DNA of 64,000 nt, from positions 26,536,901-26,600,900 of the forward strand of contig CM028326.1 of the NCBI GenBank assembly GCA_016647705.1. The letters are read 5' to 3'. This DNA is from Eucommia ulmoides (taxonomy: Eukaryota; Streptophyta; Magnoliopsida; Garryales; Eucommiaceae). How positions within the stretch are numbered: the stretch's first letter is position 1; each line of letters starts with the position of its first letter. Shown piece after piece: positions 44,241 to 55,871 of the stretch. The translations under genes and the position numbers were made by a program. The notes beneath the pieces were generated by a model, which made no database searches, was not told where the DNA came from, and saw nothing but the letters and a program-made list of their open reading frames with translations.

Positions 44241-45333
44241 AGACTGGAAACCAACAATCTGCAACATTTCACATTTGAAGACTGGAAACCAAAAATTAAG
44301 CTACAAAATTGAACACTGCATTTGCAACATTTCAATCAAAATATTCCATATCAATTCCATACTAATAATATTCATACCAATATCAACAAAAAAAAAAAAA
44401 AAAAAAAGGATAAATAAGCATTCAAAAAATACACAATTTTTTGCCAAAAGTCATTCATAATTTTTTCCTAAAAGAAAACAAGTCTAATAATCACAATTGG
44501 TCAGTGCCTTCATTTGCAGCTTGAGTGGCCTCATTTGCAAGTGTTGCACGTCTTCTTCCTCGAGTGATAGTTTGAGCAGCAGATGGCCTTTCATTTGCAG
44601 CTTGCGTGGTAGATCCCTATTAGAGTATGATCCAATTAGTAGTTAAAGCAATTACAAAATAAAAAATCTTAACAGTGAAATATATACAAAATCCAAAAAC
44701 TTACAGTGGTCTTCTTCCTCTGTCTCTTCTTTATATTTCCACCTTGACCCTTACATGTCCTACTATTGTAGCCTATATTACCATATTTTCTGCACTTCAA
44801 ACTGACTTGAGCCCTCCTCAAACGAGTACACTTTCTTGAAACCTCATTTGGTCCCCTTTTCCTAGATTTTTTGGGCCTCCCAGGTTGTGTACGATGTAGA
44901 GGTGGTAACAACTCAATGTTCACAGATTCGAGCCACAAGTTGGATGAATTAATTGGTGGTATAACGGGCTCATAGATAGCCAAGTAAGTTTCCTTTCTAA
45001 ACCAGTGGGCAACATACTAATCTGGGCTCTTTTTTTTACTCCAAATTGTTGAAATTGCATGCTCACATGGGAGCCAAGACAAATGCCACTTCCGACAAGC
45101 ACCCAAATCAACCACAAATTGGTTCCCATCTTGACACAACACTTCAAACATCAGCCCTCCAGACCACAATGCCCTACACTTCCCAGCTTCTCCTTTATTC
45201 TTCTCTAAAACTTCATGAATTTTTGGTCCTAGGATTGTCTCCATATTTCTTATATTCTCCCTCTTTATTTGCATTCTTTTCATTAGTAAACACCTAATTG
45301 TCTCTAGCAAAGTGATAATTGGCTTATCCCTAG

Positions 45334-47836
45334 TGTCACACCCCACTCCAGGCACTCGTCATTCGAGGGCGAGCGTGACGTCAACCTGACGTTACTGGAC
45401 TAACCCATGAATATCGAAACAAACACTTATACAAACGCACTCGCCTCCTTATAAATTTTCCTTATAAAATATATATATACCTGAACCTTCCACGGTTCAC
45501 GTTTGACCAACTCACCACCAACAAGACACTATCTCCGGACTCTCCCTAGTGCCAGTAGTGGACCACACCTAGCCGCGGTACCTGTACCCCAAAACTTTTA
45601 TCAGTGTACTGTCTTCATAATAAAAAATAATATTTCATGGATCAAGTATAAATAATAAACACCATACTTCTAAATATAAAATAATATAATCACATACTCG
45701 GTTCCATTGCCACCAATGGAAAAAAAAAAATATAACGATAATACCACATATTGCACACCACATTCGTAACTAATTCCCCTCTGTCCATAATGTAAAGAAA
45801 TAATGTATTTAAAACACCCAATATAAACATAATAAAATCACACACCGTACGGAAGTCCAATTTCCCTGTCCCCAATGAAATAAACCAATACATATAAATA
45901 CATTAAAAATATCAAATCCAAACATTATAAATCAATCAACCGGATTATTTTAGATCAATTTATCCAGATATTTTAAAACGGTCAGTTCAAAATATTTTTA
46001 ATCGACCTGTCCAAGTATTTTAAATCCACCAGTCCAACATCTCGTCACCTCATAAAATATTCCACCAGCCAACCAAAATAATATATATTTATACGACAAT
46101 CCATTTTTAAGTAATATAGATATATATCCAACCGAAACAATCCAAATAGTTCTTCGTATACTAACAATACACCACACCACCCTTCGGCTAGCCGTAGGAT
46201 CGTTTTAACCTCACGATCGGGAGTTGCAACGGTACCGTATCACCCGCAGGGTTTGCATTCCCTCATGGGTCCATCCACATCCCTTACGGGAAGAAAATCC
46301 ACATCCCTTACGGGAAGAAAACTATGGTATAATCGGACCAAACACCACTTTTCACCTAAAAAACAAACGACTTGGTCCACAATCATTTTCCACCTTTTTA
46401 GAAATCAACTAGATTCAAAAAAATCATTTTTCACTCTTTTAAAACCAACGTAATCCACAAAATATTTTTCCACCAACACCCAAAACCGCTTGATCCATAT
46501 AAGTTGCAAATTCGTCCATATTTAAATAAACGGATTTTTCGTAATAAATAAGAAAATACAATTTGTAATTTACGGAGAAGACAGTACACTCACCTCGATA
46601 TCCGTTTTACAAAACTGTCACTGACCACACTCTACCAGGATGCCGGTGCCTGCGAACCTAATGGTGATAAGGCCTAAATTAATATCTTAATTAAAATAAC
46701 CTAATCATGCAATACGGGTCCCAAGTTTCACAATTTTCCTATCCCCACATTTTATTATGAAAAATTATTACTCGGTTAGTTTCGCTCGTTAAAATTTACT
46801 GTATACAATGTAGTAATACGAACGGTCCCAACATTTATTATTACGGTTATGAGATTTTGATGCTAGAATTTAAATTTAATAAGCATAAAATTTTAACGAG
46901 AAACGTTACCCGTTCCGAAACGGTTGTCGATTTCCTTTTTCCTTAAAAATTTTAGTTTCTGTTCCTGCACTCACCACCTCGGCGAACTGCGTCTTCTTCT
47001 TCTGTGTTTCGCTACTGACTCGCCACTGCCTAGGCCGTCGTCTTCACCGCCTAGGCGAACACATTCCCTTTTTTTCTATTTGCGTTCTGATGCTTCACCA
47101 CCTAGGCGAACGACCATCTTCCTCGTCTTGCTTCTGCTTTGATTAGAACAACCGTCACTCTATCTCTTTCTTCACTAACTCCGGCGGCTCTTTTACCACC
47201 CTACCTCAACGACCAACACACATATACACAATAGCACACACCCTCTCACACTATCAACAAAAGTCCCACACACTTACACACAGCAAATATCAGAGAACAC
47301 ACACACATACACACCTATTTGAACACACACACACACACACACAGGTAGTGGCTGAGCAACGACACACACTCACAGGCAGCGACGACACTGATCACCGATG
47401 ACCATCGACAACAAATAACACGTACACACACCCAAACACACACACGTCCAATCTCATGCGTACAACAAAACACACACACACCTTCACCTGCATGTCGGTT
47501 TAAAACTGAGGAACACACCCACCGTTGATCAAAACGGTGACGAACACTCCCTCACTCTTCAACGACGAACAGAATAAAGCACACACAACCACATGCAACG
47601 ATCACATATACAACTTTTAGGATTTTCTCAAATTGTAATTTCACTCCTTAAAAATTTAGTTTTTGTAAATTAGGTGACAATTTGCATTTCAAGTTTAGAA
47701 TAAATGTTTTTAAATTTACAATTTGACCCATAAACCTTTAGTTTGGATATAAATTAACACAATTTTAGCCCGTATTTTTTCTAATTGCTCTAAAATGCAA
47801 CTAAAATGACGTACGTGCTAAAATTCAGGTCTTAAA
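45334..47836 (-). repeat. 3' LTR of the Tekay element (2.5 kb)
   Basis: Collinear with 51579-55871 but lacks the 1.4 kb insertion and about 350 bp corresponding to 53889-54236. It ends in the polypurine-tract side with TTTAAGACC where the partner has TGCAAGACC, so its first bases are mutated. It contains a 25-bp tandem repeat (ATCCCTTACGGGAAGAAAA, two units, about 46272-46321) and an AC-rich block (47210-47510). Confidence 0.82.
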
Positions 47837-47859
47837 ACCCTTCCCTCCTAAAGAAATTT

Positions 47860-50850
47860 TGTCCCGAAAGTTTATTACCTTAATCGAACAAGTGCGGGTA
47901 TCTTTTCCTCATCTCGTCCTCTCACTCCCACGTCGTCTCTTCTACTGCATGACTGCGCCATAACACTTTGACTAATGGGATAGTTTTCATCCACAACACC
48001 TGGTCCTTATGGCTTAGAATTTGGACTGGCTACTCGACGTATGTCAAATTTTTTTTCAATTCGATCGACTGCGAAGTCAACATATGCAAAGGGTCTAGCA
48101 CATATTTTTGGAGCATCGATACATGGAAAACTTCGTGTAGTCGAGACAACTCTGGCGGTAAAACAAGCCAATAGACTGTCGTGTCAACCCGATCTAAAAT
48201 TTCATATGACCTGATATACCTTGGACTTAACTTTCTTTTTTTCCCGAACCTCATTATGCCCTTCCACGGAGAGATACGAAGAAATACATGATCTCCCACT
48301 TCAAATTCCAACTCTCGCCGGTGCTTGTCTGCATAACTCTTTTGTCGACTCTGAGCAATTTTTAATTTTTCCCGAATCACTTTGACTTTGTCTGCTGTCA
48401 TTTGGGCGATGTCCGACATCAACAATTTTTGTTCCCCTACCTCAGTCCAACAGACTGGGGTTCTGCATCTCCTACCATACAACGCTTTATATAGGGCCAT
48501 CTCGATTGCCAAATGGTAGTTGTTGTAGGCAAATTCCATCAACGGCAAATGATCATCCCAGCTACCCGGAAATTCCAGAACACATCCCCTCAACATATCC
48601 TCCAACATCTGAATCGTATGCTCTGATTGACCTTCAGTCTGAGGATGGAAAGCGGTGCAAAATTTCAGGTTGGTACCTAAAGCAGTTTGGAGACTCGGCT
48701 AAAATCTCGAAATAAATCTCAGATCTCTATCCGACATTATGGAAATCGGTGCGCCATACAACCTAACGATCTTATCAATATACAGTTGGGTATACTTATC
48801 GAGAGAGTATGTTGTCTTTACGGCCAAAAAATGAGCAGATTTGGTAATCATATCAACGATCACCCAGATATAATTATGCCCCTTTTGAGTACGGGGTAAT
48901 CTCGAAATGAAATCTATCGTGATATGCTCTCACTTCCACTCTGATATTGGTAGAGGCTGAAATTACCCACTTGAACATTGGTGCTCAATCTTAACTTGCT
49001 GACAAACAAAACACCTGGTAACAAATTCTGTGATTTCTCGTTTCATTCCGATCCACCAATAATGCTCACGCAAATCTCGATACATTTTGGTATTGCCCGG
49101 ATACATCGCGTACGTTGAACTATGCGCTTCCTCCAAGATATTCCTTTCCAAATTGACGTCATCAAGCACACACAGTTTATTTTCAATCATCAAAGCTTCA
49201 TCACTATCCATGACATGATAATTGGTTATGCGACCATTCTTCACTTCATCCCGAATCCTCTCTAATTGAACGTCTGACTTATGTGCTTCAATAACACGGT
49301 CAATCAATATTGGCCTCAAAGTCAAAGTAGCAAGCAACGCTGCCATCTGACCAACCGCTAATTGAACTTGCAATGATCTCAACTCGGCATATAGATTAGT
49401 ATGAACAACTTTAATGTGTGCGACCGAACCTGCCGATTTCCGACTCAACACATCCGCTACAACATTGGCCTTCCCTAGATGATAATGGATGGTGCAATCG
49501 TAATCCTTGATTAATTTTATCCAACGCTTCTGCCTCAAATTGAACTCTTTTTTTTGTAAACAAATACTTCAAACTCTGGTGGTCGGTATATATTCCACAA
49601 GTCTCGCCATACGGATAGTGCCTCCAAATCTTCAGGGCGAATACAATCGCTGCCAGCTCCAAATCATACGTCAAGTAATTACGCTCATGGTTCTTCAATT
49701 GCCGAGATGTATATGCGATTACGTGACCATGCTGCATCATTATACATCCCAGCCCATAGCGTAACGCGTCACTATAAATCACGAAACCACCTTCTTTTGA
49801 CGGGAGAGATAATATTGACGCCAATATCAACATTTCTTTTCGGCTCTTGGAAACTTTGTTCACATTTATCGGACCACTCAAATTTGAATTCCTTGCGGGT
49901 CAATCGAGTCAACGGGGCAGTTATAATGGAAAATCCCTACACAAACCGTCGATAATAACCAGCCAATCCTAAAAAGTTTCGAACTTCAGTCACATTTTTT
50001 GGCATTTTCCAATGAACACCAGCTTCAACTTTATTTGGGTCTACCTGAATACCATCTCCTGAGATAACATGCCCCAAAAATACCACATGATCTAACCAAA
50101 AATTCGCATTTACTGAATTTTGCATATAGCCGCTTCTCCCGTAACGTCTGCAACACAATCTGAAGATGCTCCGCATGCTCTTCTCTACTCTCAACCGGAA
50201 TGCCGTTTTCGCCATGTCACTGTCTCTGACCTCCAACTGGTGATACCCTAAACGAAAATCTATTTTGAAAAAACACCCTGGTCTAATATAATCACGGGTT
50301 AACAGATCTTTCATTTTCTTCAACTCGATAGGCGCCATACGATAGGGCGAAATTGATATCGGAACAGTTCCTAGAATTAGTGCAATAGTAAATTCCATCT
50401 TCCTATCCATTGGCAACCTTGGCAATTTTTCTGGAAATATATCAGGAAAATCCTTGACCACTAGAACATCTGCCACCTGAACTTTATTTCAGCTGGTGTC
50501 AATCATATGCATAAAATACCCCTGACATCCCTTCTTTCATAACTCCCTATCCTCCAAGACTGAAACCAAACTGATTGGGATAATGGTTCTATCTCCCAAA
50601 ATACAAACTCTGTCTCACCTAAGATCCGGAAAGTAACTTCCTTTTAAAACAATCCGCCGTGGCATGATAATCAAATAGCAAATCCATACCTAGTATCACA
50701 TCAAAATTGTGAATGCTCAAGGGTAGTGGATCCACCGACTGTTTCTTATCACCCATATGGAACGAATTATATTTATACATACTAACTATCAACACGGACT
50801 CCCAGTTTTTTTTTTTTTTGGCTATTTCCCATACATCATTCTCTATCAAT
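47860..50850 (-). pseudogene. Tekay pol remnant: protease, gapped RT, RNase H, integrase, chromodomain-like tail
   Basis: Protease end at 50849-50619 (LPLSIHNFDVILGMDLLFDY). RT at 50476-49937 starts with KDFPDIFPEKLPRLP and SPYRMAPIELKKMKDLL, jumps to [20 protein letters not shown], then after a second gap resumes [20 protein letters not shown] and VRNFLGLAGYYRRFV. Two deletions remove the fingers and the whole segment that should hold the catalytic DD motif. RNase H (49881-49450) has [39 protein letters not shown] and [10 protein letters not shown]. Integrase (49538-48030) has an H2C2-type finger (EEAHSSTYAMYPGNTKMYRD, CFVCQQVKI), with a break between 48963 and 48608 over the core. The C-terminal part has MEFAYNNYH, GRRCRTPVCW and LPPELSRLHEVFHVSMLQKY. 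The tail to about 47870 reads IPLVKVLWRSHAVEETTWE, a chromodomain-like motif. Confidence 0.85.
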
Positions 50851-51562
50851 TTCGTTGTGTTTATTAATTTCGCATAACTTTTTGATTTGCCTGCTCATCA
50901 ACCTAGGACGTACTACTAAATTAAATCTTTTCCCAGAATCATCTACATCTTGTCTCTTCTGTTTTTTTTTACCAAAACAGGAACAAATCGAAACTAGACA
51001 TCGAATTTAATTTCGTACTGCTGAACGATCACCTCTTCTTGTTTTAACCATATGAACTTTCATCTCCAATAATATCACCAAGTTTCCTTAGTATTGCCTA
51101 AAATACAGTTTTATACACACCATTGGATGTTGTTTAATACTTTAACTTAAGTGTGCTTTGTCACACTATTGGTTTAAAACCTATAATATTAGGTGCTACC
51201 GATAGTGAACCCCAACAGCAGGTAATACGAATATGATTGTTTATCAGTTATAATTTGATATTTAAAACCACTAGCATCACCACAATCGCAATCTATCTAC
51301 CACCACTACCAACAACACCACCCGAATCATCAACTGGCAGTATCACAATTTTGTCGCACCCACTAATTGCCAACAAACAAATAACAATGCACAATGCCAA
51401 TATACTATCTAATGCAATGCAATACTATCACTCACATGCCGAACTCACCTATCAACATCCTATCTAATGGTTGACCACTGGCTCGACACCACCTATCGAC
51501 ACCCTATCTTCTAGTCCACCACTGGCTCGACAACTGACATGTCTACAGAACCTATAACCTAG

Positions 51563-51574
51563 GCTCTAATACCA
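51563..51574 (-). other. Primer binding site of the Tekay element
   Basis: The minus strand reads TGGTATTAGAGC, one mismatch from the initiator tRNA-Met site, four bases inside the 5' LTR end at 51579. Confidence 0.8.
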
Positions 51575-51578
51575 CAAA

Positions 51579-54500
51579 TGTCACACCTCACCCCGGGCAC
51601 TCGTCACTTGAGGCTGGGCGTGACGTCAACCTGACGTTACCGGACCAACTCACGAATATCAAAACAAACACATATACAAACACACTCACCTACTTATAAA
51701 TTTTCCTTATAAAATATATATATATACCTAAACCTTCCACGGTTCACGTCCGACCGACTCACCACCAATTAGACGCTACCTCCGAACTCTCCTTAGTGCC
51801 AGTAGTGGACCACACCTAGCCGTGGTACCTACACCCCAACACTTTTATCGGTGTACGGTCTTCATAATAATAAAAAATATTCCATGGATCAAGTATAAAT
51901 AATAAACACCATACTTCTAAATATAAAATAATATAATCACATACCCGGTTCCAATGCCGCCAATGGAAAAAAAATAATATAACGATAATACCATATATCG
52001 CACACCACATTCGTAACCAATTCTCCTCTGTCCAAAATGTAAAGAAATAATGTATTTAAAATACCCTATATAAATATAATAAAATCACACACCGTACGGA
52101 AGTCCAGTTTTCATGTCCCCAATGAAATAAACCAATACATATAAATACATTAAAAATATCAAATCCAAATATTATAAATCAATCAACCCGATTATTTTAG
52201 ATCAATTTATCTAGATATTTTAAAACAGCCGGTTCAAAATATTTTTAATCGACCCGTCCAAGTATTTTAAACCCACCAGTCCAACATCTCGTCACCTTAT
52301 AAAATATTCCACCAGTCAATCAAAATAATATATATTCATACGACAATCAATTTTCAAGTAATATAGATATATATCCAACCGAAACAATCCAAATAGTTCT
52401 TCGTATACTAATAATACACCACACCACCCTTCGGCTAGCCATAGGATTGTTTTAACCTCACGATCGAGGGTTGTAACGGTACCATACTACCTGCAGGGTT
52501 TGCATTCCCTGACGGGTCAATTCGCATCCCTTTCGGGAAGAAAATTTACATCCCTTATGGGAAGAAAAATCCACATCCCTTACGGAAAAAAATATCCACA
52601 TCCCTTACGGGAAGAAAACTATGGCACAGTCGGACCAAACACTACTTTCCACCTAAAAAACAAACAACTTGGTCCACAATCATTTTCCACCCTTTTAGAA
52701 ACCAACTAGATTCAACAAATCATTTTCCACCCTTTTAAAACCAAAGTAATCCACAAAATATTTTCCCACCAACACCCAAAACCGCTTGATCCATATAAGT
52801 TGCAAATTCGTCCATTTTTAAATAAACGCATTTTTCATAATATATACGAAAATACAATTTGTAATTTACGGATAAGACAATACACTCATATCGATATCCG
52901 TTTTGCAAAACTGTCACTGACCACATTCTACCGGGACGCCGGTGCCTGCGAACCTAATGGTGATAGGGCCTAAATTAATATCTTAATTAAAATAACCTAA
53001 TCATGCAATGCGGGTCCTACGTTTCACAATTTCCCCAACCCCACATTTTAATATGAAAAATTATTATTTGGTTAGTTTCGCTCCGTTAAAATTTACTGTA
53101 TACAATGTAGTAATACGAACGGTCCCAACATTTATTATTACGGTTATGAGATTTTGATGCTAGAATTTAAATTTAACAAACATAAAATTTTAACAAGAAA
53201 CGTTACCCGTTCCGAAACGGTTGTCGATTTCTTTTTTCCTTAAAAATTTTAGTTTTTGTTCCTACATTCACCGCCTCGGCGAATTGCGTCTTCTTCTTCT
53301 TTGTTTCGCTACTGACTCGCCACCGCCTAGGTCATCGTCTTCACCGCCTAGGCAAACACACCCTTTGTTTTTCTATTTGAGTTCTGATGCTTCACCGCCT
53401 TGGCAAACGACCGTCTTCTTCGTCCTGCTTTTGCTTTGATCAGAATAGCCGTCACTCTCTCTCTTTCTTTACTAACTCCGACGGCTCTTTTACCACCCCA
53501 CCTCAACGACCAACACACATATACACAATAGCACACACCCTCTTACACTATCAACAAAAGTCCCACACACTTACACACAACAAATATCAGATAACACACA
53601 CACACACATACACACACATGTAGTGGCTGAGCAACGACACACACTCACAGGTACCGACGACACTAATCACTGACGACCATCGACAACAAATAACACGCAC
53701 AAACACCCAAACACACACACGTTCGATCTTATGCGTACAACAAAACACACACACACCTTCACCTGTACGCCGGTTCAAAACCCAGGAACACACCCATCGT
53801 TGATCAAAACGGCGACGAACACTCCCTCACCCTTCGACGACGAACAGAGCAGAGCATACACAACCACATGCAACGATCACATATACACGATGAATACACA
53901 CCAACTGATGACGCCTCACCCACACCCGTCGGAGGAACACACTGTCGGCCGTTCTTCGATTCTCTCTCTCTCTCTCTCTCTCTAGATTTTGCTGATTTCT
54001 CTCCTTCCTTCCAGGATTTTGATCACGATTTTTCCACAGATCATTTAATTTCATGGATCTTTGTGAATTAGTTTTTTATTTCCTTCATGCCACGTCGCTC
54101 CTCTCCCATTCTCTCCTGTCTCCGGCTGATCTCACGCACACGCACGCACAGGCATGCATATATATGAAAAAAATCTTTTGTTTTAATTACTCTTTTCTCC
54201 CCCTAATTTCTTTAACTCTTCATTTTAGTCAAATTCAACATTTAGGATTTTCTCAAAGGGTTTATACCATTTACCTCCCTTCTCATTTTGTCAAAAACCA
54301 CAAACCTCCCCTGTCATTTGACATATACCAGTCAACCCCCTTGACTATATTTTGTTTTGTAAAAATACATAAGTGCCCTTTGTTTTTAATTCTATTGATA
54401 TTTAAAAAAAAAATCATTAAAATTGTTATTATAAAAAATATACATTTGACCCCTATTTATTAAATAATTTCATTATTCTACCTCTAGCCCACCCTCCTCT

Positions 54501-55871
54501 CCCACCGCCACCGCACCCCACTCCATCCGTCGCCACCGCCGCTGCCGAAATCCTCACCCTTTTCTTTTACAAGATAATTATAATAATAATCACGGGTTGA
54601 GAAAGTCAAAACAGAGTCATCTGCTTTCCGTTCATCATCATCCCCTGTTTTCTTCTTTTTTTCGTTACCATTACTTGTCGATTCTGTCTTCGGTTTCTCA
54701 CTCTCTATCATTTAGAAATAAAAAATAAAAAAAAGGATCGTCAAGTCCCATTAATTATTGGAATCAATTAATTCAGGTTGTTCGATTGCGAAGTGGCTAA
54801 TCACGTCTTTGCCGTGACAGCCAAAGGAAGAACTAGGTGGAGTCGCACAATCCTCACGAATCGGCTGAAGCTAAAATTCATGAAAACAAGAGACAGCGGG
54901 CGACCGTGTCTGGCAACAACCGGTCGTCGAAAAAACCAAGAGTAAGCATCATCTGATTAAAAAAAACCAAAGAACTTACCCGCCTCCAAAGAAAAGCTCG
55001 TGTTCTCGGCCGATTAGTTCCCGGTTACCGGAAGTAAGCATCTTTTATTTCCCTCTTTAACCTTCGTTGGCTTCCCCTTTTCCTTCAGATAGCTTTCCCA
55101 GAGTAGAGAGAGCACGAGGCTGTTTGGTTCTACTAGTTGGAAGAGGAAAATAAGAAGGCTCGAGGCCGCTCCAGATCCGTCGCTGCTGCGACGGATCTGG
55201 TAATAGAGAGAGAGACGAAGAGATGAAAGAAGAGGAGGAGGAAGAGGTAGGTAGGGTTTTCTTTGGCGAGAAAGGAAGAGAAAGATGAGGAGGAGGAAAA
55301 GGAAGAAGGTGAATGTCTTTCCGGCAAAGAAGGGGTAGAGTGGAGAAAATAGAGGACTGAAGAATACAGGAGGCAGCAGTTGGGGTGGGATAGGGATGTT
55401 ATTGTAAATAATGAAATAGAGGAAATATAAAATTAAGGGGTTATTTATGTATTTTAATTTTTAATTATTTAATCATTTTCAAATAATTAAGGATAAAATA
55501 GTCATAACAATAAAAAAAAAAATTATTAATTTTTTATCTATAAGGGAGGTTGGTGGTATTTAACCAAAATGATAAGGGAGTTGATTTGTATATGTCAAAT
55601 GACAGGGGAGATTTGTGATTTTGGATAAATGAGAAGGGAGGTAAGTGGTATAAACCCTTTTCTCAAATTGTAATTTCACCCCTTAAAAATTTAGTTTTTG
55701 TAAATTAGGTGACAATTTGCATTTCAAGTTTAGAATAAATGTTTTTAAATTTACAATTTGACCCGTAAACCTTTAGTTTGGATATGAATTAACACAATTT
55801 TACCTCGTATTTTTCTCAATTATTCTAAAATGCAACTAAAATGACGTACGTGCTAAAATTCGGGTCTTGCA
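51579..55871 (-). repeat. 5' LTR of the Tekay element, interrupted by a TIR element
   Basis: On the minus strand it runs from TGCAAGACCC (55871) to GGTGTGACA (51579). Removing the insertion 54258-55657 and one target copy leaves about 2.88 kb, close to the 2.84 kb solo LTR at 32362-35198. It contains four to five degenerate 25-bp units (CATCCCTTACGGGAAGAAAA, about 52518-52620) and an AC-rich block (53500-53760). Confidence 0.82.
54258..55657. mobile_element. Non-autonomous MULE-like TIR element in the Tekay LTR, perfect 10-bp TSD
   Basis: The ends GGGTTTATACCATTTACCTC and (reverse complement) GGGTTTATACCACTTACCTC continue as inverted repeats over about 90 bp (CCTTCTCATTT, TGTCATTTGACATATAC). 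TTTTCTCAAA is duplicated exactly at 54248-54257 and 55658-55667. The uninterrupted sequence is present in the 3' LTR near 47625, which proves an insertion. The interior (54480-55330) is less AT-rich, with two minus-strand frames (54711-54484, ending in a glycine-rich stretch; 55327-55133, hydrophobic LFLLLFFHLFVSLSI) and possible splice sites, as in a gene-capturing Pack-MULE. I recognise no captured gene. Confidence 0.8.

Larger units (their letters stand above)
45334..55871 (-). mobile_element. Tekay-type (chromodomain) Ty3/Gypsy retrotransposon inserted in the MULE transposase
   Basis: The element is bounded by a perfect 5-bp duplication CCTAG (45329-45333 and 55872-55876). Both LTRs end in GGTGTGACA on the minus strand. 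TGGTATTAGAGC (51574-51563) is the tRNA-iMet primer site, and TAGGAGGGAAGGG (47850-47838) the polypurine tract. Pol order (protease, RT, RNase H, integrase, chromodomain-like tail) and the tRNA-Met primer place it in the Tekay/Del group of chromoviruses. Gag is almost absent: only about 700 bp lie between primer site and protease. The element could not move by itself. Confidence 0.85.

Noticed and set aside
46924-47142. A 72-codon ORF conserved at 46924-47142 and 53221-53439 (start MSISFFLKNFSFC).
   Set aside because: The two copies are the two LTRs of one element, so conservation reflects recent duplication, not selection.
52517-52620. Regularly spaced CATCCCTTACGGGAAGAAAA units as a CRISPR-like array.
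   Set aside because: Units are directly adjacent without unique spacers, lie within a plant LTR, and no cas gene exists here.
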